Counted from the stretch's first letter, positions 22,285-31,223 are shown. The stretch is 64,000 bases of DNA from Paractinoplanes atraurantiacus (GCF_900215205.1 NZ_OBDY01000002.1:453867-517866), one strand, 5' to 3'. Program-made: numbers and translations. The notes: generated by a model from the sequence alone, not told the origin.

Positions 22285-24023
22285 GGGCCTACGGACGCCG
22301 GCACCGCCGCTGGAGCCGCCGCAACCCGCAACCGCTCTTGTTCGTGCCGGAAGAACCCCTACTCATCGTCGGTTTGGCCGCGCTCGGGCGCGTCCTCTTC
22401 CGCTACCGGTCGGAACTCGCACCCATCACAGCCGGAGTCGTGCTCGCCGTCGCTGGATTCGCCCTGCACCACAGCCATCCCGGCGCCTGGCCCGCGGTCG
22501 CCATTCTTGCGGTTGCGGCCGCACTCGTCGCCGGACTCCGCGGATTTCCCTGGGGCATTGCACGGGCCGAAGAACGTGTCTTCGCCGCGATGACGACAGC
22601 CGTCGCAGGCGGGTGGCTGACCGCCGCAACGGCGCTCGGCCCTGGGCAGACTCCGTTGCCCACTATCCTCGTCGTTTCCGTTGTCGCGCTTGGAGTTCCG
22701 TGGTGGGCACACCGACGTCGCCGCGCCCGGGTCCGGGTGGATCGCGTCATCCACGCATGGCCGGACCTCGCCGAGGCGGTCGGGCTCGACGGTTCACGGG
22801 TCATGTCCGCCGTGGTGAACACTTGGGGCTGGCGCGCTCGGATGAAGTTGCGCCCAGGGCAGAGCGTCACCGATGTCGTGGCTCGCGTTCCGGACATCGA
22901 GTCGGCCTTGGGCACGCGACCCGGTGCCGTTCGCGTCGAGCAGGACCCGGCACACGCCGGCCGCTGCACGATGCGAGTCCTCGCCGTTGACCCGCACGCC
23001 GGCGCGATCCCGTGGCCCGGCCCGGCCGCCCGATCGCTGGCCGATCCGATCGAACTCGGCGTCTTCGAAGACGCGACGACAGTCCGTGTGCCGCTCCTGC
23101 GGCGACACGCGCTGATCGGCGGTACCACCGACTCGGGCAAGAGCGGCGTCCTGAACGTCGTCCTCGGCAACCTCGCCGCCTGCTCCGATGTCGTCCTGTG
23201 GGGCATCGACCTCAAAGGCGGCATGGAACTACGGCCCTGGGCACCCTGCCTGGCCCGACTCGCAACCACACCGGACGAGGCAACCCAACTGCTCGCCGAC
23301 GCCGTCGCCGTGCTCGACGCCCGCGCCCACGCGTCCAGTCGCGACAACACCCGCGTCTGGGAGCCCGCGCCGGACGCACCCGCCCTGGTCATCGTCATCG
23401 ACGAGTACGCCGAACTCGCCGACGCAGCGCCGGCCGCCGTCACGTACGCCGAATCGGTCGCACGACGCGGCCGGGCCGTCGCCGTCGACCTGCTCGCCGC
23501 AACACAACGCCCGACGCAGAAAGCCATGGGCGGCGGAGCCCTGCGCTCGCAGATGAGCGTTCGCGTCTGCCTACGCGTCCGAGAGAGGCGCGACGTCGAC
23601 CTCATCTTGGACAAGGGCATGCTTGCCGCCGGCTGGCACGCCCACACCCTCGACGCACCGGGCAAGTTCTACGTCCTCGCCGACGGGCACAACCAGCCGC
23701 GCCGAGCCCGCGCTTACCTCGTCACCGACGATCACGTGCGTGAGACGGCAGCCCGGTACGCCGACCAACGGCCTGACCTCGATCCGCTATCCCAAGCTGC
23801 CATCGACGGCCAGCCGCGCGCCATCGGATCGCCGTCAATCGGCGCCGACGACCCGGAACAAGCGCTCCTGACGGCACTCGGCAGTGCTCCCGACGACGGA
23901 CTCACGATCCCGGAACTCATCGACGCGACCGGAATGCGTCGCACCTGGATCTACGACCGCCTCCAAGCGCTCGCCGCTGTCGGCCGAGCGCGGCAGGTCG
24001 CTCGCGGACGCTGGCGCGCCTGA
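22281..24023 (+). CDS. FtsK/SpoIIIE-type DNA translocase (TraB/TraSA-like)
   Basis: A 580-residue protein. The N-terminus has about four membrane helices (residues 25-150). The motor domain has a Walker A at about 280-289 (GGTTDSGKSG) and a Walker B at about 370-376 (VIVIDEYAEL). The last 60 residues form a winged helix (LTIPELIDATGMRRTWIYDR) of the kind that recognises short DNA repeats. In actinomycetes a single such protein moves double-stranded DNA between mycelia in conjugation. It is the main transfer protein of this element. Repeats suited to its DNA-binding domain lie directly downstream. Confidence 0.92.
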   Translation: MRAYGRRHRRWSRRNPQPLLFVPEEPLLIVGLAALGRVLFRYRSELAPITAGVVLAVAGFALHHSHPGAWPAVAILAVAAALVAGLRGFPWGIARAEERVFAAMTTAVAGGWLTAATALGPGQTPLPTILVVSVVALGVPWWAHRRRRARVRVDRVIHAWPDLAEAVGLDGSRVMSAVVNTWGWRARMKLRPGQSVTDVVARVPDIESALGTRPGAVRVEQDPAHAGRCTMRVLAVDPHAGAIPWPGPAARSLADPIELGVFEDATTVRVPLLRRHALIGGTTDSGKSGVLNVVLGNLAACSDVVLWGIDLKGGMELRPWAPCLARLATTPDEATQLLADAVAVLDARAHASSRDNTRVWEPAPDAPALVIVIDEYAELADAAPAAVTYAESVARRGRAVAVDLLAATQRPTQKAMGGGALRSQMSVRVCLRVRERRDVDLILDKGMLAAGWHAHTLDAPGKFYVLADGHNQPRRARAYLVTDDHVRETAARYADQRPDLDPLSQAAIDGQPRAIGSPSIGADDPEQALLTALGSAPDDGLTIPELIDATGMRRTWIYDRLQALAAVGRARQVARGRWRA

Positions 24024-24030
24024 CTAGATC

Positions 24031-24088
24031 GTCCGCGCGGACGTCCGTCCGCTCGCGCGCGTCTGCGCATATCAGCGCGCGGACGGAC
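24031..24088. repeat. GTCCG/CGGAC repeat region, possible clt (transfer recognition) site
   Basis: Directly after the translocase gene is a cluster of GTCCG and CGGAC motifs: a palindrome at 24031-24042 (GTCCGCGCGGAC) and a 10-bp inverted repeat, GTCCGTCCGC at 24043-24052 with GCGGACGGAC at 24079-24088; more GGACG copies follow to about 24110. In pSVH1-type plasmids the TraB recognition repeats (clt) lie next to traB, so this is a good candidate. A terminator is the alternative. Confidence 0.5.
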
Positions 24089-24141
24089 GACGGACGGGCG
24101 ACCGTGCGGACGCCGTTACCCGAGAGAAGGGAGGCCCAACG

Positions 24142-24315
24142 ATCACCACGGAAGACCGCACCGACGAGAGGAGAAATCGCAGCATACGAACGTTCACCAC
24201 GCTGGAAATCGAGAATGGCCAGCTCAAGACGTCCCTAGACGTCCCGATCTCCGAAGCCGTCGCCGATGTGCTGTGGCGCATCGTCGACCGCGCCCGGGAG
24301 ACTCGGCAGACATGA
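24142..24315 (+). CDS. Small unknown protein with apparent non-standard start
   Basis: A frame ending in TGA at 24313-24315 overlaps the ATG of the recombinase (ATGA). It encodes the coherent sequence RTFTTLEIENGQLKTSLDVP followed by a helix (ISEAVADVLWRIVDRARE). No ATG, GTG or TTG lies in frame near the ribosome-binding sequence AAGGGAGG (24127-24134); the codon at the right distance is ATC at 24142, giving 57 residues. Either a rare start is used or there is a sequence error. Function unknown; its place before the recombinase would suit a recombination or regulatory cofactor. Confidence 0.5.
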   Translation: MTTEDRTDERRNRSIRTFTTLEIENGQLKTSLDVPISEAVADVLWRIVDRARETRQT

Positions 24316-26006
24316 GGTTCGCCTTCTACGGACGCGTGTCGACCGAGGACCAGCAGGACCCGCAGGCGTCGAAAGCCTGGCAGCTCTCCCGTGCTCGCAG
24401 TCTGATCGAGCCCGCCGGCGGCGAGGTCGTCGCCGAATTCTTCGACGTCGGCCAGTCTCGCTCGTTGCCCTGGAAGCGGCGCCCGGAGGCGCTGCGCCTG
24501 CTCGACACGATCAAGAGCGCTGGCCGGGACTTCGATGCCGTGGTGATCGGCGAGCCGCAGCGTGCGTTCTACGGCAGCCAGTTCGGCATGACGTTCCCGA
24601 TCTTCGTGCACTACGGCGTCGGCCTTTGGGTGCCGGAGATCGGCGGCGCGATCGATCCCGGCTCGGACGCCCACGATCTCGTCATGGCGCTCTACGGCGG
24701 CATGAGCAAGGGCGAGCGCAACCGCATCAAGGTGCGTGTCCGATCGGCGATGAGGGCACAGACGGAGTTGGAGGGGCGGTTCCTCGGTGGACGCCCGCCT
24801 TACGGCTACCGGCTCGCCGACGCCGGCCCGCACCCGAACCCCGGCAAGGCGGCCGAGGGCAGGCGATTGCACCGGCTTGAACCCGACCCGGTCACGGCAC
24901 CCGTGGTAGCGAGGATCTTCAACGAATACGTAGCGGGCCGAGGCATGACGTCGATCGCTCGCGGACTCACGCAGGACGGCATCGCCTGTCCGTCTGCCTA
25001 CGACCGGGCGCGTAACCCACACAGGCACACGCAGGTGTGGGAGACGACCGCGATCCGCGCGATCTTGCAGAACCCGCGTTACACGGGCCGCCAAGTCTGG
25101 AACCGGGCGCGCACGGATGAGGTTCTGATCGACGTCGACGATGTCGCGCTCGGCCATGAGAACCGGCACCGCTGGAACGACCCGAGCCAGTGGGCATGGT
25201 CGCGCGCCGAGTCCCACACGCCGCTGATCACCACCGACCTGTACGAACGCGCGCAGCTAACGGTCAAGACGCGTGGCGCCATCGGCGAGGGCGGCAAGGC
25301 GCCGCGACGCAGCCGGCACGCCTACCTCTTCCGCGGCCTGCTGCGCTGCGGCCTGTGCGAACGCGTGATGGAGGGCAGCGTGAATCACGGGCGCATCTAC
25401 TACCGGTGCAAGGCATCCCGCGACTACGTCAGCCAGCACGGCATTGCGCACCCGCCAGTTCTCTACCTCCGCCAGGAGTCGATCACGGAGCCGGTCGACC
25501 GGTTCCTCAGCGAAGAGCTGGGGAACGCCAACCTGACCGAAACGCTGCGCCGCATCGCCGAGGCCGGCCACCGCGCCGCGCTCGCTCAGCATCAGCAGCA
25601 GGACGAGGCGCCGAAGCTGCGCGAGACAATCGACGACTGCGACGCCAAGATCGCCCGCTATCGGGCCACCCTCGATGCCGGGGGAGATCCGGCGCTGGTG
25701 GCCGGCTGGATCAGCGAGACCGCCGCGATCAAGAAGGCGGCGCAGGCCCGGCTCGGCTTCACTGAGGCGCCACCAGAACGGATGAGCGAAGAGCAGATCG
25801 CCGCGATCGTCAAAGCCCTGGGTGGCCTGCTCGGCCTGCTGAGGCGAGCTGACCAGCACGATCGCGCTGAGATCTACGCGCGGATCGGGCTCCAGATGCA
25901 GTACCGGCCAGGAACCGGAACGGTCCTGGCCGAGATTCGATCGACTGAGGTCGATCGTGTACCTGTGTTGTGTCCGGAGGGGGACTTGAACCCCCACGCC
26001 CGATAA
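24312..26006 (+). CDS. Large serine recombinase (element integrase)
   Basis: A 564-residue recombinase starting at the ATG of 24312. The N-terminal resolvase domain begins MRFAFYGRVST with the nucleophile Ser10, followed by the DNA-binding recombinase domain (about 165-290), a zinc-ribbon (CGLCERV and YYRCKA) and a coiled-coil region near 400-450. This architecture belongs to large serine integrases, which integrate phages and conjugative elements without a host factor. The last 12 codons (CPEGDLNPHAR and stop) are read from the tRNA-Leu gene in antisense, a sign that the element sits at this tRNA gene. The frame is intact, so the element may still be mobile. Confidence 0.93.
   Translation: MRFAFYGRVSTEDQQDPQASKAWQLSRARSLIEPAGGEVVAEFFDVGQSRSLPWKRRPEALRLLDTIKSAGRDFDAVVIGEPQRAFYGSQFGMTFPIFVHYGVGLWVPEIGGAIDPGSDAHDLVMALYGGMSKGERNRIKVRVRSAMRAQTELEGRFLGGRPPYGYRLADAGPHPNPGKAAEGRRLHRLEPDPVTAPVVARIFNEYVAGRGMTSIARGLTQDGIACPSAYDRARNPHRHTQVWETTAIRAILQNPRYTGRQVWNRARTDEVLIDVDDVALGHENRHRWNDPSQWAWSRAESHTPLITTDLYERAQLTVKTRGAIGEGGKAPRRSRHAYLFRGLLRCGLCERVMEGSVNHGRIYYRCKASRDYVSQHGIAHPPVLYLRQESITEPVDRFLSEELGNANLTETLRRIAEAGHRAALAQHQQQDEAPKLRETIDDCDAKIARYRATLDAGGDPALVAGWISETAAIKKAAQARLGFTEAPPERMSEEQIAAIVKALGGLLGLLRRADQHDRAEIYARIGLQMQYRPGTGTVLAEIRSTEVDRVPVLCPEGDLNPHAR
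25967..25979. other. Candidate right attachment core at tRNA-Leu
   Basis: GTTGTGTCCGGAG spans the 3' end of the tRNA gene on the minus strand and the recombinase tail. It is repeated exactly at 6241-6253. A serine recombinase exchanging strands here would leave the tRNA functional. Confidence 0.35.
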
Positions 26007-26055
26007 AGGGCACTAGCACCTCAAGCTAGCGCGTCTGCCATTCCGCCACCCGGAC
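25971..26055 (-). tRNA. tRNA-Leu (anticodon GAG)
   Basis: An 85-nt tRNA on the minus strand beginning GTCCGGGTGGCGGAATGG at 26055. The acceptor stem GTCCGGG pairs with TCCGGAC (one G-U pair). The anticodon arm CTAGC-TTGAGGT-GCTAG gives anticodon GAG, reading CUC/CUU Leu codons; a long variable arm and the TTCAAGTC T-loop are present, as expected of a class II tRNA. No CCA is encoded. The last 36 nt of the recombinase gene overlap it in antisense. Confidence 0.95.
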
Positions 26056-26244
26056 CTGCTCGTCCAGCTTACCGGGTTGCCCTGCCGACTTTGCAGTCGG
26101 TATCGGCGGCCCGGCGAGCCGCACAGGAGAGAACTGTACACGGTCCTGTGGTGGGGGTTGTGCAGGGGTGGGAGGGGGGACATTGCGGGGCATATGACCT
26201 GGTTAAAAGGGGTGGTCTGGCGGTTGGAGGGCGGAACGGGCAGC

Positions 26245-27468
26245 ATGGCTGCCGTGTCTCAGGCCTCTCCTCTCGGTCCCGCTCGGCGGCGTGCGCAAGA
26301 ACTGGTGGGGGCGGGGGATCTTGCGGGGGCTCGGGCTGTGCTCGAGAAAGCTGTGGAGCTGGGGAAAGTCAACCTGGCTGAGGACGATCCGGATGTTCTG
26401 CTCACTGCGTATGAACTCGGGACGATTCTGCAGCTTGCTGATGATCCGATGGCAGCTCGGCGGGTCTTGGAGGAGACGTACGCGTCTGGGCTGTGGCGTC
26501 TGGGGGACTCGGATCCGCTGATGTTGCGGATCTCGCATGACATCGGGGTAGTTGCGGAAGAGCTGGGGAACCGGCATGAAGCCCGGAAGGCCTTCACGCG
26601 GGTGGCCGAGCTCGGGCCTGGGGTGCTCGGGGAAGGGCATCCGGCGGTGGCTCGGGCGCGGGGCTATCTCGGGCCGGAGCAGCCCCAAGCAGGGATGGCC
26701 CGGCCGGAGGAGCCTCGAGCGGAGGCGGCCCGGCGGGAGGGGCCGGCGGCTGTGGTCGTGCCGGTCGTGGAGGAACCGACTACGGCGCTGCCGGTGGTCG
26801 AGCAATCGCCGATGGTGCAGCCGCCGTCGCCGGGTAACCAGCGGACGTGGGTGGCCGAGGAGCAGGCGCGGATTCCGCAGCAGAGGTGGAGTCAGGTCGA
26901 GGAGCCGACGATCGCGCAGCCGGTCGTCGCGCCGGGGCCGGGGCCGACCGCGGCGTATCCGCCGGCGCAGGTGTTCGGAGGGGGAGTGCCCCAGCAGCCG
27001 GTCATGGAAGGGCCGCCTTATCCACAGGGTGGTGCTTCACCTGCGTACGGGAAGAAAGGTCTTGGGATCTTTGCGGCCATCGCGGCGGTGCTGGCTGCGG
27101 TGATCGCTGTGGCCGCGCTTGTCTTTGTGCTGGCCAATCGGACGGGTGAGCCTGCTCGGGATCCGGATGTGCCAACTCTGGGTGGGGCGGCTCCGGGCGA
27201 TGTGCGGCTGAAGGACGGCGGCAGTGCGATCACCGTCACGTGGGCCGATCCGTCTGAAGGCTCAGTGTCCTTTATGGTCACGATGGGGCGGCCTGGGCAG
27301 GAATTGAAGCCGGTGTCGACGCTGGGACCTGGGCAGACGTCGTTCGAGATGTCGGGGCTGAACGGGGAGCTGAACTACTGCTTCGCGGTGGTGGCGGTGT
27401 ATCGGAACAACCAGTTCGCCACGTCGCCGCAGGCTTGCACGAGCCGGGCTACGGCTACTCCCCGATAG
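26245..27468 (+). CDS. TPR and FN3 containing membrane protein
   Basis: About 407 residues from the ATG at 26245; a GTG at 26254 is also possible. The first 150 residues hold TPR-like helical pairs (ARRRAQELVGAGDLAGARAV; GTILQLADDPMAARRVLEE; DIGVVAEELGNRHEARKAF). A long Pro/Glu-rich linker follows, then one membrane helix (AAIAAVLAAVIAVAALVFVL) and an external FN3 domain ending in two Cys residues. So the TPRs are likely cytoplasmic and the FN3 outside. It precedes the FN3/MoxR/DUF58 operon and may act with it in envelope assembly. Confidence 0.8.
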   Translation: MAAVSQASPLGPARRRAQELVGAGDLAGARAVLEKAVELGKVNLAEDDPDVLLTAYELGTILQLADDPMAARRVLEETYASGLWRLGDSDPLMLRISHDIGVVAEELGNRHEARKAFTRVAELGPGVLGEGHPAVARARGYLGPEQPQAGMARPEEPRAEAARREGPAAVVVPVVEEPTTALPVVEQSPMVQPPSPGNQRTWVAEEQARIPQQRWSQVEEPTIAQPVVAPGPGPTAAYPPAQVFGGGVPQQPVMEGPPYPQGGASPAYGKKGLGIFAAIAAVLAAVIAVAALVFVLANRTGEPARDPDVPTLGGAAPGDVRLKDGGSAITVTWADPSEGSVSFMVTMGRPGQELKPVSTLGPGQTSFEMSGLNGELNYCFAVVAVYRNNQFATSPQACTSRATATPR

Positions 27469-27472
27469 ATCG

Positions 27473-27541
27473 TGATCACTCTCCGAGAGCTTGATCACTG
27501 AGCGCTACGAGACTTATCCACAATGGGTACCGAGCGCTACG
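27473..27541. promoter_or_regulatory. Direct repeats around a consensus DnaA box
   Basis: Upstream of the FN3 gene, TGATCACT occurs at 27473-27480 and 27492-27499, and GAGCGCTACG at 27500-27509 and 27532-27541 (32 bp apart). Between the latter pair is TTATCCACA (27514-27522), the E. coli-type DnaA-box consensus. This may be an operator/promoter region, possibly responsive to DnaA. No promoter hexamers can be named with confidence. Confidence 0.45.
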
Positions 27542-27610
27542 CCGAGCCCCCTATGATGGCCTCCGTTCTTGACCGACATGAATGCGCCGGCCGACGGGGA
27601 GGCAGCGGCA

Positions 27611-30223
27611 GTGACCAGCGAAGTGCGACCCAAGAGGCGGTGGCGCCGTCGTGGCTACCTGGTCACGATGGGCACCGTCCTGGCGCTCGCGGGTGGGCTG
27701 GGGCTCACTGTGCTCGGGCTCGGGTCGGCCGATCAAGCCGTGGCCAGCTTCGACGCCGCCTCGTGGGTGTGGAGCCGGGCCAAGGGTGAGGTGGCGCGGG
27801 TCAACGGCGTGACGGCCAAGGTGGACACGCGGGTCGACGTTCCTCAGGCGCGCGGTCATCAGGTGCAGATCGTGCAGAACGATCGGTTCGTGATCCTGCG
27901 CGACGTCAACACCGGCGCGATCGGGTCGATGGATCTGACGACGCTGGAGAAGTTCTGGGACGACTCGACCAGCTCCGGCATCGGGGTGCGCGTCGCGCTG
28001 CACGAGGACTCGGTCTTCGTGATCGACACCGTGCAGGGGCGGGTGCAGCAGCTCGATCCGAAGACTCTCGGGCAGGTGGGGGAGCCGTTGCAGTTCCCGC
28101 CGGGCATCGCGGGTGGGGTGTTCGACGGCAAGGGCAAGCTGTGGATCGCCTCGCCCAGCGAGGGGACGGTCACGGCGATCACGCCGGCGGCGATGTCCTC
28201 GGAAGGGCCGGCGCCGGCCGCAGGGCCGAAGAAGGAGCGGACGGAGCCGGTTGCGGGGGCGAGCCATGATCTGGTGCTGTCCACGCTCGACGACGGTGTC
28301 GCGGTGCTCGACCGGACGACGAACGGGCTGAGCACCATCCGCGACGGGCGGAAACGGCCCGATCCGGTGACGTTGCCGCTGGCGGGGCCGGGCACGCTGG
28401 CGCCGCACACCGAGGGCAAGCAGGTGCCGGTGACCGTGCCGGGCGACCGGCATGTGTATGTGGTGGGCGCCGACGACAAGCTGCGCAGCGACTTCGCGGT
28501 GCCGGGCGACGGTGAGGATCTTCAGCCGGCGGTGGCGTGGGAGGGCTACTTCTACGTGGCCGACGCCGACGGGTCGGTGCACGTGTTCGACTCGGCCGGC
28601 GCGCGGCAGAAGGACATCAGCTTCGCCAACCCGGGCGGTCCGCTCGAGCTCGAGGTCCGTGAGGGCTACCTGTTCATCAACGCCCCGGGGTCGCAGGCGG
28701 CGCGGGTCGTCGACAACCAGCACACGGTTCGGACCGTGGACAAATACGCCGACGACGTGCTCGGCGGCGACCCGCCGCAGACGCCGCCGCAGGCACCGCC
28801 GCCGCCGCCGAAGCCGAAGAAGCCGGTGGTGACCAAGCCGGGAGCGCCTCGCAACGTACGGGCGGCGGCCGGCAACGCCGAGGCGCGGGTGACCTGGCAG
28901 GCGGCGCGGGACAACGGAGCCGCGATCTTCAAGTACGTGGTGGTGGGCTCCGGGCGCACCTTCCAGGTTGGCGCCGATCAGCGGGCGCTGACGATTCCGG
29001 GGCTGGTGAACGGGCAGACGTACACGTTCACCGTGAGCGCGGTGAACAAGAAGGGCGCCGGGCCGGCCCGTACGAGCAATGCCGTGAAACCGACCTCCGA
29101 GGTGCCGGACGCGCCGACCGCGGTGACCGCCGAGGCCAAACCGGACGGCTCGGTCGTCGTGAGCTGGCCGCCGGCCAACGGGCAGGGCCTGCAGATCAAG
29201 CGCTACACGGTCACGGCGATCTCCGAGGGCGGCAGCGCGCCGATCGGCGACACGGCCGAGCCGAGCCTGACGATCAAGACCGGGCAGCTGGAGTACGGCA
29301 AGCAGTACGCATTCACGGTCGTCTCGGTCAACGAGCGCGGCGCCGGGTCGAAAGCGTCGCCGGTCAGTCCCAGCGTGGTGCCGTTCACGGCGCCGGGCAA
29401 GCCGGACGGCGTCGACGCGGCGACCGAGGGGGACCAGGCCGGGTCGATCTCGGTGGCGTGGCAGCCGTCGGTGGACAACGGGCGGACGATCACCAAGTAC
29501 GTGGTGGCGGCCGGTGGCAAGACCACCGACGTCACCGCGGGCACGGCGACGACGCTGACCGGGTTCGAGTCGGGGGTCAACGTCGCGGTCGAGGTGCGGG
29601 CGATCAACGAGGCCGGGGAGAGCGAGCCGGGCACGGCCACCGCGCGGACGGTGGCGTCGCCGAAGGTCACGGTGACCGGGGTGAGCGCGACGTTCAACAC
29701 GGCCACGGTGGCGTTCAGCGTGGACGCGGGCGGTGGCACGGCCAGCTGCTCGGTGGCGGCCACCGGTGGGGCGACGGCCAAGGGCAACTGCTCCAGCCTC
29801 AAGCTGACCGGGCTCAAGCCGAGCACCAGCTACACGTTCACGGTCACGGCGTCGAACGCGGCGGGCACGGTCCAGGCGAAATCAACCAAGACCACGGCCA
29901 ACCTGTACGGCGTGGCGACCTGCAAGAACGGTGAGAAGGGCGAGACCGCGACGTACTGCGACAAGGACGTCGACGGGCGCAACGGCAACGAGATCTTCAA
30001 GGGCACGTCGCAGAAGGGCACGCAGGTCGGCTGGGCCAAACCGGGCACGCGGCTCCAGGCGTACTGCAAAAAGAATGGCGAAGAGGTCTACGCCTACATC
30101 TACAACGACGAAAAGAAGAGCACCTGGTGGATCCAGGTCAACTACGAAGGCAAGAACTACATCCCGTGGGCGTGGCTCAACCTCGACGGTGGGGACGACC
30201 TGAACGACCTGCCCAACTGCTGA
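27611..30223 (+). CDS. Large FN3-repeat membrane protein
   Basis: The GTG at 27611 is preceded by GGGGAGG at 27596-27602 and gives 870 residues; an ATG at 27578 has no such site. Domain order: a basic cytoplasmic tip (RPKRRWRRRG), one membrane helix (GTVLALAGGLGLTVLGLG), a region of about 330 residues with repeated beta segments that reads like a propeller (GSMDLTTLEKFWD; VQQLDPKTLGQV; HVFDSAGARQKD), a Pro-rich hinge (PPQAPPPPPKPKKP), four FN3-like modules and a C-terminal Cys-containing domain with Trp-rich SH3-like features (WWIQVNYEGKNYIPWAW). It probably spans and binds the wall. MoxR follows 10 bp after the stop. Confidence 0.85.
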   Translation: MTSEVRPKRRWRRRGYLVTMGTVLALAGGLGLTVLGLGSADQAVASFDAASWVWSRAKGEVARVNGVTAKVDTRVDVPQARGHQVQIVQNDRFVILRDVNTGAIGSMDLTTLEKFWDDSTSSGIGVRVALHEDSVFVIDTVQGRVQQLDPKTLGQVGEPLQFPPGIAGGVFDGKGKLWIASPSEGTVTAITPAAMSSEGPAPAAGPKKERTEPVAGASHDLVLSTLDDGVAVLDRTTNGLSTIRDGRKRPDPVTLPLAGPGTLAPHTEGKQVPVTVPGDRHVYVVGADDKLRSDFAVPGDGEDLQPAVAWEGYFYVADADGSVHVFDSAGARQKDISFANPGGPLELEVREGYLFINAPGSQAARVVDNQHTVRTVDKYADDVLGGDPPQTPPQAPPPPPKPKKPVVTKPGAPRNVRAAAGNAEARVTWQAARDNGAAIFKYVVVGSGRTFQVGADQRALTIPGLVNGQTYTFTVSAVNKKGAGPARTSNAVKPTSEVPDAPTAVTAEAKPDGSVVVSWPPANGQGLQIKRYTVTAISEGGSAPIGDTAEPSLTIKTGQLEYGKQYAFTVVSVNERGAGSKASPVSPSVVPFTAPGKPDGVDAATEGDQAGSISVAWQPSVDNGRTITKYVVAAGGKTTDVTAGTATTLTGFESGVNVAVEVRAINEAGESEPGTATARTVASPKVTVTGVSATFNTATVAFSVDAGGGTASCSVAATGGATAKGNCSSLKLTGLKPSTSYTFTVTASNAAGTVQAKSTKTTANLYGVATCKNGEKGETATYCDKDVDGRNGNEIFKGTSQKGTQVGWAKPGTRLQAYCKKNGEEVYAYIYNDEKKSTWWIQVNYEGKNYIPWAWLNLDGGDDLNDLPNC

Positions 30224-30233
30224 GGTAACAAAA

Positions 30234-31223
30234 GTGACCGAACCGCTCCCGCCCCAGCACATCCAGGGGTTCGCCCAGGTCGCGGCCGCGCTCGCCGAAC
30301 GCATCGGCGCGGTCGTGCTGGGCAAGCCCGACGTGGTCGAGCTGGCCCTGACCGCGCTGTTCGCCCAAGGGCACGTGCTGCTCGAAGACGTGCCCGGGGT
30401 CGGTAAGACGACGCTGGCCCGGGCGCTGGCGGCGTCGGTGCAAGGGCAGTGGCGGCGCATCCAGTTCACGCCCGACCTGCTGCCGTCCGACGTGTCCGGG
30501 GTGACGATCTTCAACCAGGCCAGCCGTGGGTTCGAGTTCCACCCGGGTCCCGTCTTCGCCAACATCGTGATCGCCGACGAGATCAACCGGGCGTCGCCGA
30601 AGACGCAGTCGTCGCTGCTCGAGGTGATGGAGGAGCGGCGGGTCACGGTGGACGGGGTGCCGCATCCGGTGCCGCAGCCGTTCCTGGTGGTGGCGACGCA
30701 GAACCCGGTCGAGATGGACGGTACCTACCGCCTGCCGGAAGCGCAGCTCGACCGGTTCCTGGTCAAGCTGTCGGTGGGCTATCCGAGCGAAGAGGTCGAG
30801 GTCGAGGTGCTGCGCGGGGCGGCGATGCGCTCGCCCGACACGCTCGAGCCGGTCACCGACACGGCCACCATCGGCGAGATGGTGCGCATGGCGACGCACG
30901 TGCACATCGCAGACCCGCTTTACACGTACGCGGTGAGACTGGCCGCCGCAACGCGCAACCACCCTCAAGTCCGCGTCGGGGTCAGCCCGCGTGGGGTGAT
31001 CGCGCTGACCCGGGCGGCGTGCGCGTACGCGCTGATCCACGGCCGGGGGTACGTCCTGCCGGAAGATCTCAAGACGCTGCTCGGGCCGGTCTTCGCGCAT
31101 CGCGTGCTGCTGTCGGCCGACGCGCAGCTGCGCGGGGTGACCGCGGCCGAAGTGCTCGACGACGCGGTCCGGTCGGTGCCGGTGCCGTTGCCCGACAGCA
31201 CCCGCGTCACGGCCGGGGCGTGA
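30234..31223 (+). CDS. MoxR-type AAA+ ATPase
   Basis: A 329-residue MoxR ATPase with GTG at 30234 and GAGGTAAC upstream. Motifs: Walker A in DVPGVGKTTLARALA, Walker B in NIVIADEINRASPKTQSSLL, sensor 1 in VVATQNPVEMDGTYRLPEAQ and an Arg-finger region following. MoxR proteins act as chaperone-like ATPases with a DUF58/VWA partner, here the next gene, which it overlaps (GTGA). The group MoxR-DUF58-transglutaminase is a widespread operon linked to envelope protein maturation. Confidence 0.95.
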   Translation: MTEPLPPQHIQGFAQVAAALAERIGAVVLGKPDVVELALTALFAQGHVLLEDVPGVGKTTLARALAASVQGQWRRIQFTPDLLPSDVSGVTIFNQASRGFEFHPGPVFANIVIADEINRASPKTQSSLLEVMEERRVTVDGVPHPVPQPFLVVATQNPVEMDGTYRLPEAQLDRFLVKLSVGYPSEEVEVEVLRGAAMRSPDTLEPVTDTATIGEMVRMATHVHIADPLYTYAVRLAAATRNHPQVRVGVSPRGVIALTRAACAYALIHGRGYVLPEDLKTLLGPVFAHRVLLSADAQLRGVTAAEVLDDAVRSVPVPLPDSTRVTAGA

